A DNA stretch of 64,000 bases from NCBI RefSeq assembly GCF_000758725.1, contig NZ_CP009428.1, forward strand, positions 3,782,001 through 3,846,000, written 5' to 3'. The stretch's first letter is position 1. Each line of letters starts with the position of its first letter. Origin of the DNA: Paenibacillus odorifer (GTDB taxonomy: Bacteria; Bacillota; Bacilli; Paenibacillales; Paenibacillaceae). The notes beneath the pieces were generated by a model that saw nothing but the letters and a program-made list of their open reading frames with translations, did no database searches and was not told the DNA's origin. The position numbers were made by a program, and so were the translations under genes. This document shows, piece after piece, positions 45,019-54,191 of the stretch.

Positions 45019-46329
45019 TCACATTTTTACTTTGCTGCACCATAACTCACGTATATCACGCGACTCATCCCACGTCCGCTCAGCGGCAATATATTCGAAT
45101 AAAGGCTCGATATAGGGGGCGGCAATCTCGTAGCCGCCTAGGGAACGCAGCTGCGCCAGCAATGGGGGGATTGCGGCGCGCAGCGGAGGTTTATCGCCGC
45201 TGTAGTAGGCGATATGCAGGTCTTCCCGGTCTAGCGGGCGTTGCGTCAGGTCCTCATAATGGCTCACGATCAGATGAGCCAGATAGACCGCGCCTTTAGC
45301 GATGACCGGGGATACCAGGAAGCTCGGCAAGGTCCGGTACTCGAAGCCGCCATGCGGCTGAGTCCGGAAATCGCCGAGCACGCCGTATCGGGGACGACGC
45401 GCCCCTGCGCGGACGTCTTCGAGTAGAAGCATGGGCAGCGCGAGATAGTTATCGAGCGCGCGCAGCAGCGGCGCCGTCAGCGTCACGCCGCTGAAGTGCA
45501 GATGGCCGCCGAGGGCCCAGCCCGTCAGCGGCATGCCTCCCGCCCGCCAGCGCAGCGAGCGGTCGGCGATGAGCCGGTCCGCCAGCGCCGCGGCGGACAT
45601 CAGCTGCGCCAGCAGCGCGCGCGGTTCCCCGCGCGGCTGAGGGCGCAGCTCGGCGACCGGGAACGCGCCGCGCGTTCCCGGAGGTCCGGCGTCGCAGCCA
45701 GCGACGCCGTCCGTGGGCAGGTACCGCGACGCAGGCACGACGCGGCCGGTGGATTCCCGGAGGATGATGAACTCCGGGTCCATACCCATCAGCAAGCCGC
45801 TGCGGCCCGGCTGCTCCAGAGCCAGCTCTCGTTCCAGCGCTAACGCTGCGGAACGATAAGGCTCGGGCAATCGTTGCCCGGAGGTCTTTACTAGTGGAGT
45901 GACTCCCTCCACCACATACCTCCGGTTCCCCATTGCCCTCAGCAGTACCTCACCGCTATCCAGCCCCAAGCTGTACAGCGTGCGGACAGCAATCCGCTGG
46001 AGCAATTTCATCACCCCGCGAAGCTCTCCCCGCACTCGGCCTCCCGTGGTATTGCTCTCGGCATTAGCAAAGCTCACAGCTTCGCTATAATTATCGGTGG
46101 CCGCACGCATTCCAAGACCCGCTCCAAGCAAAGAGATGTGGAGCACAGTCAAATGATAAACCAATATCTTATAACACTGCCTGTGCCCCTTCTCAGTAGC
46201 GTGTGAAGCATATGTATCGACAAAACGTTTTACAGATGGCGTCAGCGTTGCTTCAACTCCGCTTCTAAGCAATCTAGACTCTCTCTCTGCCACAGACAAT
46301 TCTGAATACACCTTAAGACCTTCATTCAT
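45019..46329 (-). CDS. putative COOH-NH2 amidoligase (phage phiEco32-type 2 family)
   Basis: About 436 residues. The catalytic-looking half (about 195-420) has GMDPEFIIL, DGVAGCDAG, GGHLHFSGV and FEYRTLPSFL, the pattern of glutamine-synthetase-like amidoligases of the type-2 family, which are predicted to form isopeptide or amide bonds with ATP. The N-terminal half (about 1-185) is unlike known domains. GGAGG supports ATG 46329, with an upstream ATG inside the site. The middle is extremely GC-rich (49 of 60 bases in 45601-45660), unlike its neighbours. Next to cotE; spore-coat link is inference. Confidence 0.7.
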   Translation of the reverse strand: MNEGLKVYSELSVAERESRLLRSGVEATLTPSVKRFVDTYASHATEKGHRQCYKILVYHLTVLHISLLGAGLGMRAATDNYSEAVSFANAESNTTGGRVRGELRGVMKLLQRIAVRTLYSLGLDSGEVLLRAMGNRRYVVEGVTPLVKTSGQRLPEPYRSAALALERELALEQPGRSGLLMGMDPEFIILRESTGRVVPASRYLPTDGVAGCDAGPPGTRGAFPVAELRPQPRGEPRALLAQLMSAAALADRLIADRSLRWRAGGMPLTGWALGGHLHFSGVTLTAPLLRALDNYLALPMLLLEDVRAGARRPRYGVLGDFRTQPHGGFEYRTLPSFLVSPVIAKGAVYLAHLIVSHYEDLTQRPLDREDLHIAYYSGDKPPLRAAIPPLLAQLRSLGGYEIAAPYIEPLFEYIAAERTWDESRDIRELWCSKVKM

Positions 46330-46381
46330 ACTCTTTAGCGCCTCCATCCGAGCGTGAACCTTTTTTCATCCTAAAAATAAA

Positions 46382-46408
46382 TAAAAAAAAGGAGGGCATT
46401 CGCCCTCT
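46382..46408 (-). terminator. cotE terminator
   Basis: GAGGGC, GAAT loop, GCCCTC, then eight T on the minus strand. A wider hairpin (TACGCCGCCG at 46407-46416 with CGGCGGCGTA at 46462-46471) surrounds the upstream side. Confidence 0.85.
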
Positions 46409-46479
46409 ACGCCGCCGCACTCCCTACATATAATGGACCATAACCCATTGATACTCAGTTAACGGCGGCGTATCCTTCC

Positions 46480-47037
46480 TTACAGCTCATCATCCAGATT
46501 GTCAGGGTCCAGATCATCGTAATCGAAGCTATCACCTTCAAAATCATAATCCTTGTCTTCTGGATCATCACTTTGCTCAGTGACATACACACGGACTTTG
46601 GTCTCAGCCACCAACTCCACTTCGAATTCGCGCTCTACGCGAAGTGTCACACTGCCTCCGCCTGGCGATACGCCCGCTTCTACACAGTTGGGTTCCTGCG
46701 TTGCCTCCGCAGAGACCTCAACTGTTGAAGTGCGGTGTCTCGTGTCCAGGTAGGAAAGCGGGATGAGCTCCACATAAGAGACTGTTTCCTTTGCTACCTC
46801 GGTCTGCTTGTTCTTGTCGTACGAGTACCAGATGTTTACATCATAAGTACCAATTACTTCGATTCCGTTCCCGGCGGCAACCGCTTCGTATTGGTGGTTG
46901 ATAATCCAAGCCCCCAAAATACTAGTCGGATGATGTGGCGGAGTCACGGTATGGGTTGCTGTAGAGAACTTACGACCTTTGCCGCAAATTGCCTTCGTAA
47001 TGATCTCCCTTGTTTGACGTTTATGGCTTAATGACAT
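46480..47037 (-). CDS. cotE: outer spore coat morphogenetic protein CotE
   Basis: About 185 residues. TREIITKAICGKGRKFS, PTSILGAWIINHQYEAV, YDVNIWYSYDKNKQTEVAKETV and EPNCVEAGVSP align by eye with B. subtilis CotE; the tail is strongly acidic (DDPEDKDYDFEGDSFDYDD), also as in CotE. It organises outer coat assembly on the forespore. GGAGGAGG site before ATG 47037 (upstream in-frame codons rejected). Near mutS, as in Bacillus. Confidence 0.95.
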   Translation of the reverse strand: MSLSHKRQTREIITKAICGKGRKFSTATHTVTPPHHPTSILGAWIINHQYEAVAAGNGIEVIGTYDVNIWYSYDKNKQTEVAKETVSYVELIPLSYLDTRHRTSTVEVSAEATQEPNCVEAGVSPGGGSVTLRVEREFEVELVAETKVRVYVTEQSDDPEDKDYDFEGDSFDYDDLDPDNLDDEL

Positions 47038-47263
47038 CTTTGAACCTCCTCCATACAATCATTCACTATCAAGTGTATGCAGGTTCTAGGCATTTGTTGA
47101 TTGTTAGACTATAAATAAATTTGAGTAAGCCCTCAAGAAGGCTTTTTCAGGAGACTCATAGTTCATTTTATTTCAAAATTTGTACATATATGAGTAGATT
47201 CCAAAAATGGTCCAACCTGTTCCAGAGCCATTCCTGACCCCTCAAAAAACCTTAAAACACCAG

Positions 47264-48286
47264 CTATTGCGGGATTACCCGCACAATTCCAAGCGATCTA
47301 TGTTTGCTTAAGTCAATAAAATCCTCATCAATATTCACCAGTGGCCGCAAAGGGTCTGTAGCAAGAATCATAACAATTTTTCCTTTTCGCCCATCTGTCA
47401 ATTCCACTTCGTTCCCTAGCATTGACTGCATTAACTTATTAATAAACACTCTGCAAATATAAGGGTCGAGCTTACCGAACACACTCTCCTCCATTTGCAG
47501 TAATACTTCGTATAAAGGAGCCGCTTTGCGATAAAAACGGTCGGAGGTCATCGCGTGAAACACATCAGCCACAGCAACGATTTTACTGAAATCAGTAATC
47601 CGGTTCCCAAGCACACCAAATGGATAACCACTGCCGTCCATTCTTTCATGATGCTGTAAGGCTACTAGCGCTTGGGTATGGTTTGTGCCTACCGTATCCC
47701 TGATCATCTCATACCCAAAGGTCGTATGCTTTTTCATCAGCTGAAACTCTTCGTCGGATAATGGACCGGGCTTGGTTAATATGTCATCCGGGATTCTCAT
47801 TTTGCCGATATCATGAAGAGTCGCTGCAATGGTCAACATGCTCAAATCCTCAGACTTTAGCTTCAGCCATTTGCCTAGCAAGGTAGATATTATGCCCACG
47901 GCTACATTATGTCTGTATGTATAATCATCTTTGGTCTGCAAAGCAGCCAATACTCCGTAGAAGTCATTCTTTTCGCTTACCTGCTGGATAAACGGAATCA
48001 CTTCATTTCTAACTTCCAGCATAGGAATTCTTTTATTTTTGTTATGACGAATCTGTTCAAAAATATTCTCAATCGCAGCTGTACAATCATCAATTGCAAG
48101 CTGGAAAAATTCCGCGCTATCCAGCTGGACGACGTCATGAGATTCCAGAGTGATCTTATGTTGTCGAATTAATCTAATATGTTCAGCACTCAATAAAGTC
48201 AATGCGGGTAAAACAAATACTCCTTTGTCATTAAAGAGGTTAGCTACAAGTTGTTTTCCGATAAATGATTCCATATCTTTGTCCAT
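47264..48286 (-). CDS. HD-GYP domain phosphodiesterase
   Basis: About 340 residues. The C-terminal half has HDIGKMRIPDDIL, then HHERMDGSGYPFG, the complete HD-GYP signature of c-di-GMP phosphodiesterases; further His in YRHNVAVGII. The N-terminal about 110 residues have no recognised sensor, and there is no membrane span, so cytosolic. GTG 48295 is in frame but ATG 48286 after AGGTGAGG is preferred. Monocistronic. Ligand unproven. Confidence 0.88.
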   Translation of the reverse strand: MDKDMESFIGKQLVANLFNDKGVFVLPALTLLSAEHIRLIRQHKITLESHDVVQLDSAEFFQLAIDDCTAAIENIFEQIRHNKNKRIPMLEVRNEVIPFIQQVSEKNDFYGVLAALQTKDDYTYRHNVAVGIISTLLGKWLKLKSEDLSMLTIAATLHDIGKMRIPDDILTKPGPLSDEEFQLMKKHTTFGYEMIRDTVGTNHTQALVALQHHERMDGSGYPFGVLGNRITDFSKIVAVADVFHAMTSDRFYRKAAPLYEVLLQMEESVFGKLDPYICRVFINKLMQSMLGNEVELTDGRKGKIVMILATDPLRPLVNIDEDFIDLSKHRSLGIVRVIPQ

Positions 48287-48450
48287 ACGCCTCACCTGCC
48301 AATGCGGAAAATTCGTATATGAATTTCCTGCTTGAATTTGAACTCACCCTATAATTGTTAATCCCTTTCGGAGATCAACTTTTAGTTCATACATATTTTA
48401 TCGTGATTTCAGGGGCGAATGTTAATACTTCACTTTATTAAAGCCTAATT

Positions 48451-49437
48451 TTAAGCTTTTTTCCGGGTGAGCAAACGTTTCTCAGGCTTATAGCTGACCG
48501 GTATTTTATGGCGTTTCGCAATTTTCAAATAAAGTGCCAATTCTCTGCAAAGCTGCAGAATCGCTGATCGCACTTCGAATTCCTCACGTGTCTCCGGCAA
48601 ATCCATGCTTTCAAATTCTTGTTCAAGCTCTTCCAGCAAATGTTCCGTGCGGCCTGTATATTCTTCAGCCAAAACATCTCCGCTAAGCTGGTCGAACAAT
48701 TCAGCTACCATCTCTCCATGCGGTAAATGGCGATATACTTGAGAAATCAGCTGCATCATGCTTTGAATCGATTCCAGCTGCTCCTTACGCATATAGAAAT
48801 AGACATTCCAAGCTTCATCAGGATGAATCACATGATTCTCCATCTCACGAGTAGCGGCAGTCAGTCCCCGCTGCACTGCATTATCCGCATCAATTAATTC
48901 TTTGCCATCCCACATATACGCAGGTTCACGCAAAGTACGGGCCATCTGAGTAAAAATAACTGAAAAGTATCTATCCACTTCCTTGCGGATTCCATAAATA
49001 ACTCCCCCGGTCTGTGGCATGTAAATCAAGTTAACCACCCCCGCTGAACCGAGACCTATGGCCAGAAGCTCTACTTGCTGCAACAACACATGAAGCGATA
49101 ACTCAGCTTGTCCAAAAACACGAAACACAATAACAGAGCTAGTGACAATCCCTTCCTTGTAGCCGGACTTCACAATCATCGGAAAGCCAACCAGAACGTA
49201 TAGTCCAAGCACCCAGTAATGAAATCCTAATATCCAAAATAAAATACACCCAAAAAAGAGTCCCACGAGCGAGGCCAAAAAACGCGCCGTTATCGTCCGG
49301 AAACTCCTTTTCAAGGTAACCTCCACACCCAAAATGGCTAAAAGCCCTGCACTTTGTGCATTGGGTATGCCTACTGCAGACGCGAGAAGAACGGACATTA
49401 ACGTCGCAGCAGCTGTTTTAATCACACGAAATCCCAT
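48451..49437 (-). CDS. aromatic acid exporter family membrane protein (FUSC/DUF939-like)
   Basis: About 328 residues. The N-terminal half has four to six hydrophobic segments (TAAATLMSVLLASAVGI, LASLVGLFFGCILFWIL, YWVLGLYVLVGFPMIV, and others to about 150). The C-terminal half is a helical cytosolic domain (YFSVIFTQMARTLREP, LEELEQEFESM), matching the ArAE_1/DUF939 layout. Substrate unknown. ATG after AAGGAGAGATAGGG. Monocistronic. Confidence 0.82.
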   Translation of the reverse strand: MGFRVIKTAAATLMSVLLASAVGIPNAQSAGLLAILGVEVTLKRSFRTITARFLASLVGLFFGCILFWILGFHYWVLGLYVLVGFPMIVKSGYKEGIVTSSVIVFRVFGQAELSLHVLLQQVELLAIGLGSAGVVNLIYMPQTGGVIYGIRKEVDRYFSVIFTQMARTLREPAYMWDGKELIDADNAVQRGLTAATREMENHVIHPDEAWNVYFYMRKEQLESIQSMMQLISQVYRHLPHGEMVAELFDQLSGDVLAEEYTGRTEHLLEELEQEFESMDLPETREEFEVRSAILQLCRELALYLKIAKRHKIPVSYKPEKRLLTRKKA

Positions 49438-49530
49438 AACCCTATCTCTCCTTAAAAGCACTAACCGTTAATAGGTAAAGATATAGACATGTTACAAGAT
49501 TTTGTGTACGGACACAACGTTACATTAGAC

Positions 49531-50367
49531 TTACCGCCGGTATAACAAGCGCTTCTCCAGATACACTACCAGTTGATACATTGCCGTTGCTACGGCTGCG
49601 ATAATCAGCAGACTGGACATCACAAGCGTGAAATTAAACACCTGGAATCCATATATGATCAGGTACCCAAGACCGGATTTTGCTACTAGAAACTCTCCCA
49701 CGATAACCCCGACCCATGACATACCCACATTCACCTTTAGGGTAGAGACAACCGTTGGAAAAGATGCCGGAAGAATCACTTTAAAAAACACCTGAACTTT
49801 AGAAGCTCCAAAAGAACGAACCACCTTCACCAGATTAGGATCCACACTACAAAAGCTATTGTAAACAACAAGTGTAGTAATGATCACCGTAATCGATAAG
49901 GTTGTTACAACGATAGCGGTGAAACCCGCCCCGAACATTACGATAAAAATCGGCCCCAAGGCCACCTTCGGCATACTGTTAAAGACAACCATAAACGGAT
50001 CAAGCACCGCTGATAAAAACGGAGACCACCAAATAATCACTGCCAGCAGCGTTCCTAACAAGGTTCCCAGAACAAACCCTACCGCAGTCTCTCCTACCGT
50101 CATCCCCAAATGAGGCCACAAGCTTCCACTGATCATATCCTGCCAAATCTGCTTGAAGATTTTTGTCGGGTAGCTGAACAATAACTCATCAATCCAGCCC
50201 ATTCTTGCTCCCGCTTCCCACAGCACAAAGAACAGCAGCAACAGACTGCTTCTTACAGCAATTACCTGATTACGCTGGCGCTGCTTTCTTTTTTTGAAAT
50301 CCACATGCATTTGCTGCAGCCACAGTTCACGGGAAGCTAAAACTCCCGCTTGCTCTGTTCGTTTCAT
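49531..50367 (-). CDS. ABC transporter permease (SsuC/TauC type)
   Basis: About 278 residues, six predicted spans, with the EAA loop VVRSFGASKVQVFFKVILPASFPTV. Belongs to the nitrate/sulfonate/taurine/thiamine-precursor group. ATG 50367 shares one base with the stop of the ATPase gene (TAATG), with GGGAGGG upstream. Works with the two following-upstream genes as an importer; the substrate is not settled, as no Ssu, Tau or Thi genes are adjacent. Confidence 0.9.
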   Translation of the reverse strand: MKRTEQAGVLASRELWLQQMHVDFKKRKQRQRNQVIAVRSSLLLLFFVLWEAGARMGWIDELLFSYPTKIFKQIWQDMISGSLWPHLGMTVGETAVGFVLGTLLGTLLAVIIWWSPFLSAVLDPFMVVFNSMPKVALGPIFIVMFGAGFTAIVVTTLSITVIITTLVVYNSFCSVDPNLVKVVRSFGASKVQVFFKVILPASFPTVVSTLKVNVGMSWVGVIVGEFLVAKSGLGYLIIYGFQVFNFTLVMSSLLIIAAVATAMYQLVVYLEKRLLYRR

Positions 50368-51149
50368 TAGCTTTCCCTCCCTGCGATCTCCATCTCTGTC
50401 CATACTTCATGAAAAAGCTCCGCAAACCCTGGCTGATCACGCGCATACAGCGGTGGGGCTGAGCGGATTAGCTCCGGAACAGGAAACACTTTACGAATCT
50501 TCCCTGGATTTCGCTGCAATAAAATAACCCTATTGCTGACCGCAATCGCTTCTGACAGATCATGCGTGACCAAAATAGCCGTGGTTCCCCGGCTGCGTAA
50601 GGTCTCTGAGACTAAATCCTCCAGCTGAAGTTTGATCTGATAATCAAGTGCCGAGAACGGCTCGTCTAGCAGCAGCAGTCCTGGATTGGTAGCTAATGTT
50701 CGTACAAGAGCCACCCGTTGCCGCATCCCTCCGGATAGCTGAGAAGGATAGGCATGTTCTTTCCCTTCTAATCCCATCTCGCGAAGCAGCTCCAAAGTCC
50801 GTTTATGGCTCTCCTCGTTTAAGCTTCCGGTAAGCTCCAGTCCAAGCACAGCATTGTCTAGAATACTCCGCCAAGGAAAAAGATAATCCTGCTGCAGCAT
50901 ATATCCAACCTCAGGTGAAGGGCCTAGAATGGGTTGGCCATTTACGAATACTTCACCCTCAGAGGGCTGCAGCAGTCCGGCAATAATCGATAGGAGAGTC
51001 GTCTTGCCACAGCCACTTGGACCTACTAAGCTGACGAACTCTCCCTGCTCGACATTAAGATTTAGATCCTCAACGGCCAGTGAAGCTTCCCGATCGCCGA
51101 GATAGGCATGCGTTACTCCCTTTAATTGCACTACTGGAAGCAAGGTCAT
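50367..51149 (-). CDS. ABC transporter ATP-binding protein (SsuB/TauB type)
   Basis: About 260 residues: Walker A GPSGCGKTTL, Q-loop QQDYLFPW, signature LSGGMRQRVAL, Walker B LLLDEPFSALD, switch His VTHDLSEAI. ATG 51149 lies only 3 nt after AAGGAGGGG; TTG two codons in (51143) has better spacing and may be the real start. Central gene of the SBP-ATPase-permease operon. Confidence 0.9.
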   Translation of the reverse strand: MTLLPVVQLKGVTHAYLGDREASLAVEDLNLNVEQGEFVSLVGPSGCGKTTLLSIIAGLLQPSEGEVFVNGQPILGPSPEVGYMLQQDYLFPWRSILDNAVLGLELTGSLNEESHKRTLELLREMGLEGKEHAYPSQLSGGMRQRVALVRTLATNPGLLLLDEPFSALDYQIKLQLEDLVSETLRSRGTTAILVTHDLSEAIAVSNRVILLQRNPGKIRKVFPVPELIRSAPPLYARDQPGFAELFHEVWTEMEIAGRES

Positions 51150-51193
51150 CCCCTCCTTATAGTTAACAAAATCCATTTAGGATCTTATCTCTC

Positions 51194-52216
51194 TTATTTA
51201 GAGCCACTGCTCTTTATGGTCTTTTCAGCTTTTTCAGCAAAAGTATTGTTCACGATTTTTTCTGCTGGAACACGTTCTTTAAGTTCACCTGCGTTATCCA
51301 TAACATCCAGCAGATTATTCCATTCTTCATTATCAACAACCGGATTAATGGCGTAGGTGTCCTGTTCCTTGTAGCGTTTTACAGCAGAAATCACAATGTC
51401 ACGATCCGTTTTATCAAAATAAGTTATTATGGCATCCGTAATTTCTTCAGGACTATGTTCCTTCACCCAAAGCTGAGCACGCTGGATGGCATTAGTGAAC
51501 TTTTGCACGGTGTCCCCATTTTTGCTTATATAGCTGTTCTTTGACATAAATACTGTGTAAGGTAAATAACCGCTCTCTACCCCAAACGATGCCACTACAG
51601 CTCCCCGGTCTTCTCGTTCGAAGATAGAGGCCTGCGGCTCAAACAGCTGCACATAATCACCAGTACCTGAAGCAAATGCACCGGCAATATTAGCAAAATC
51701 GATATTTTGGATCAAGGTAATATCCTTCGCAGGATCAATTCCTTTTTTAGATAAAGTAAACGCGCCTGCCATTTGTGGCATTCCGCCTTTTCTTTGACCA
51801 AGGAAAGTAGAGCCCTTCACTTTATCCCAATTAAAATCTCCATCAGCCTTCCGGGCGAACAGGAAAGTTCCATCCCTTTGAGTCAGCTGTGCAAAATTAA
51901 TGACCGGATCATCCGAGCCCTGCTGATACACGTAAATGGAGGTTTCTGAACCAACCAACGCCACATCAATAGCACCTGAAAGCAATGCGGTCATCGTTTT
52001 ATCGCCACCGGGAATCGTCTGCAGTTCTACATCCAGCCCTTCATCTTTGAAGAAACCTTGAGTCAAGGCAACATACTCGGGTGCATAAAAGACAGAGCGG
52101 GTAACCTCCCCAATCTTCACCTTTACCGTCTCTGACTTTCCGCCGCAACCGGCAAGTACTGAAAAGCATAAAGTAATGATCATGAGCGACAATGACAGCT
52201 TTTTCCGAATCTTCAT
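51194..52216 (-). CDS. ABC transporter substrate-binding lipoprotein (NMT1/SsuA-like)
   Basis: 340 residues. Signal with lipobox LAGC; mature part with IGEVTRSVFYAPEYVALTQGFFKDEGLDVEL and GGDKTMTALLSGAIDVALVGS, typical of the NMT1/SsuA/ThiY group. Binds a small anion or pyrimidine outside the membrane; ligand unknown. AAAGGAG before ATG. First gene of the operon. No TPP or S-box riboswitch was found in the leader toward the amylase gene. Confidence 0.88.
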   Translation of the reverse strand: MKIRKKLSLSLMIITLCFSVLAGCGGKSETVKVKIGEVTRSVFYAPEYVALTQGFFKDEGLDVELQTIPGGDKTMTALLSGAIDVALVGSETSIYVYQQGSDDPVINFAQLTQRDGTFLFARKADGDFNWDKVKGSTFLGQRKGGMPQMAGAFTLSKKGIDPAKDITLIQNIDFANIAGAFASGTGDYVQLFEPQASIFEREDRGAVVASFGVESGYLPYTVFMSKNSYISKNGDTVQKFTNAIQRAQLWVKEHSPEEITDAIITYFDKTDRDIVISAVKRYKEQDTYAINPVVDNEEWNNLLDVMDNAGELKERVPAEKIVNNTFAEKAEKTIKSSGSK

Positions 52217-52388
52217 TCTTCATTCTCCTTTCTTACCGGGTCCTTCGCCCTTGCTTAAAGCATATGCACATGCCTACTGAAAGGTTAAAATCCCGAATAT
52301 CGTGGGGAATTAAAAGAATATCCATGATAATAGCGGTTTTTATTGAATTTATGGATAAATATCACTGGATTTGCTGTTTTTATATCTG

Positions 52389-52402
52389 TGCAAACGTTTT
52401 AC
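52389..52402. promoter_or_regulatory. possible CcpA (cre) site
   Basis: TGCAAACGTTTTAC resembles TGNAANCGNWNNCW with mismatches in the last two positions; overlaps the amylase -35. Tentative. Confidence 0.4.
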
Positions 52403-52426
52403 CTGAGGATTTGATTACAGTACTAT
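52398..52426 (+). promoter_or_regulatory. possible alpha-amylase promoter
   Basis: TTTACC (52398-52403), 17-nt spacer, TACTAT (52421-52426). Moderate match to sigma-A elements. Confidence 0.4.
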
Positions 52427-52431
52427 AAGAA

Positions 52432-52445
52432 TTAAAGCGCTTACC
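52432..52445. promoter_or_regulatory. possible CcpA (cre) site
   Basis: TTAAAGCGCTTACC has the AAGCGCTT core of cre sites, just downstream of the proposed promoter. Two mismatches to consensus. Confidence 0.45.
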
Positions 52446-52487
52446 ATTTCCTTTATAGGAAAATTGCAGCAGAAGGGGTTATTTTAT

Positions 52488-54191
52488 ATGGATAAACGAG
52501 CAACACCTATCACCAAAAAACACACAATAAACGGACTTTTGAGTCTTAGCTTAACTGCCTTTCTGCTATCCGGTTGTTCAGGAAATAATAACAATATCCC
52601 TTCCTCTGCCTCCCCTTTTCCATCGCCAAAAGCAAATACTGTTCAGGATACTACAACACCTCCCGCTGCAAAAACGATAACTACTGACGAACAACCCTCA
52701 ACGGTTTATTATGAGATTTTTGTTCGTTCATTCTATGACTCTGACGGGGATGGCATCGGTGACCTCAAAGGGATTACCAAAAAATTAGATTACTTAAATG
52801 ACGGAAATCCTGACACCACAGACGATCTGGGGATCGGAGGGATTTGGCTTATGCCTATCAACCCTTCACCAAGCTATCATGGTTACGATGTGACTGATTA
52901 TCGTGCAATCAATCCAGATTATGGGACGATTGAGGATTTACAGGAGCTCGTTACGGAGGCGCATAAACGTGGGATTAAAGTAATTATGGATTTGGTCGTG
53001 AATCACACCTCCAAAGAACATCCTTGGTTCGTAGATTCCGCTAAAAATAAGGACAGCAAATATCGCGACTGGTACATATGGGCTGAAGATCAAGGACGTC
53101 CTGCGAATGGAGCCAGTGCCGCTGGTAGTGGCAATGCATGGCACTCTTTACTGGGTAGTCATTATCTAGGTGGCTTTTGGGAAGGCATGCCTGATCTAAA
53201 TTTTGATCATACGGAAGTTCGTAATGAAATGAAGGATATCGGCAAGTTTTGGCTGGAACAAGGGGTTGATGGATTCCGTTTAGACGCTGCTAAACATATT
53301 TACGAAGACCTTCTAACCGACAAAAGCCAAGCCACAACCCATAAAAATGTATTTTGGTGGCAGGATTTCCGCAAAGCGATGAATGAAGTGAATCCTCAAG
53401 CTTATATTGTTGGTGAAGTATGGGAGAATTCTGCAGTCACCGTAGGGACTTATTTGGATCAAGCCTTTGACTCCAGCTTTAACTTTGGTTTAGCAGAGAC
53501 TCTTATTAATTCCGTGAAAACTGAAAAAGACAGCGGGACTGCCTTTACGCTGGAACGTACGTATAATCTGTACTCCAAAATATCTGAGAGCCATTTTACC
53601 GATGCGATTTTTTTGACAAATCATGATCAAAACAGAGTCATGAGTCAATTAGACGGCAATCTGGATCATGCAAAAATGGCAGCAGCCCTGCTGTTAACCT
53701 TGCCTGGAAATCCTTTTATTTATTATGGTGAAGAAATAGGAATGCTTGGTGTAAAACCAGATGAAGGAATTCGTGAGCCCATGAGATGGATGACAGCGGA
53801 TCAGGGTGAGGGGCAGACTACTTGGGAGGTCGGCAGCAATAACGCTGATGATGTTAGCATTAATGTCGAAAGCCAGACTAACGACAGCAGCTCACTGCTT
53901 AAAAGATACCGCGAACTCATTGCGTTAAGAAACGAAGTCCCTGCGCTCCGTGATGGCGGAATTCGAGACTACACTTCTGGCAATGTAGGGGTAATGGCCT
54001 ACGAACGTATAACAACAAAGGATCAAGTCCTCGTTGTTCATAACCTAACTGGAGATGAACAAATCATTACGCTTCATCCAAATGTCGAAGGTATCTCTTA
54101 CACCAAGATCCAAAAGACAACTGCTGACAAAGTGACCTTAAATTCAGATCAGCTTACTCTTCCTCCCTATTCAACGGTTATTGTGAAGTAG
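52488..54191 (+). CDS. secreted GH13 alpha-amylase (lipoprotein)
   Basis: About 567 residues. Lipobox LLSGC, a Ser/Pro/Thr linker, then a GH13 barrel: DLVVNHTS (region I), GFRLDAAKH (II, nucleophile Asp), VGEVWEN (III, acid Glu), FLTNHDQNR (IV, Asp). A beta domain ends the protein. It cleaves starch or maltodextrins on the cell surface. AAGGGG before ATG 52488; an upstream in-frame TTG is rejected. Divergent from the ABC importer. Ends 14 nt inside the convergent gene. Confidence 0.93.
   Translation: MDKRATPITKKHTINGLLSLSLTAFLLSGCSGNNNNIPSSASPFPSPKANTVQDTTTPPAAKTITTDEQPSTVYYEIFVRSFYDSDGDGIGDLKGITKKLDYLNDGNPDTTDDLGIGGIWLMPINPSPSYHGYDVTDYRAINPDYGTIEDLQELVTEAHKRGIKVIMDLVVNHTSKEHPWFVDSAKNKDSKYRDWYIWAEDQGRPANGASAAGSGNAWHSLLGSHYLGGFWEGMPDLNFDHTEVRNEMKDIGKFWLEQGVDGFRLDAAKHIYEDLLTDKSQATTHKNVFWWQDFRKAMNEVNPQAYIVGEVWENSAVTVGTYLDQAFDSSFNFGLAETLINSVKTEKDSGTAFTLERTYNLYSKISESHFTDAIFLTNHDQNRVMSQLDGNLDHAKMAAALLLTLPGNPFIYYGEEIGMLGVKPDEGIREPMRWMTADQGEGQTTWEVGSNNADDVSINVESQTNDSSSLLKRYRELIALRNEVPALRDGGIRDYTSGNVGVMAYERITTKDQVLVVHNLTGDEQIITLHPNVEGISYTKIQKTTADKVTLNSDQLTLPPYSTVIVK

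Noticed and set aside
45496..45843. 115-codon plus-strand frame in the GC-rich part of the amidoligase gene
   Set aside because: Long open frames arise by chance in GC-rich antisense; the text is only Arg/Ala/Gln repeats.
52217..52300. Possible TPP riboswitch before the ABC importer
   Set aside because: No CTGAGA or ACCTGAT-type core on the minus strand.
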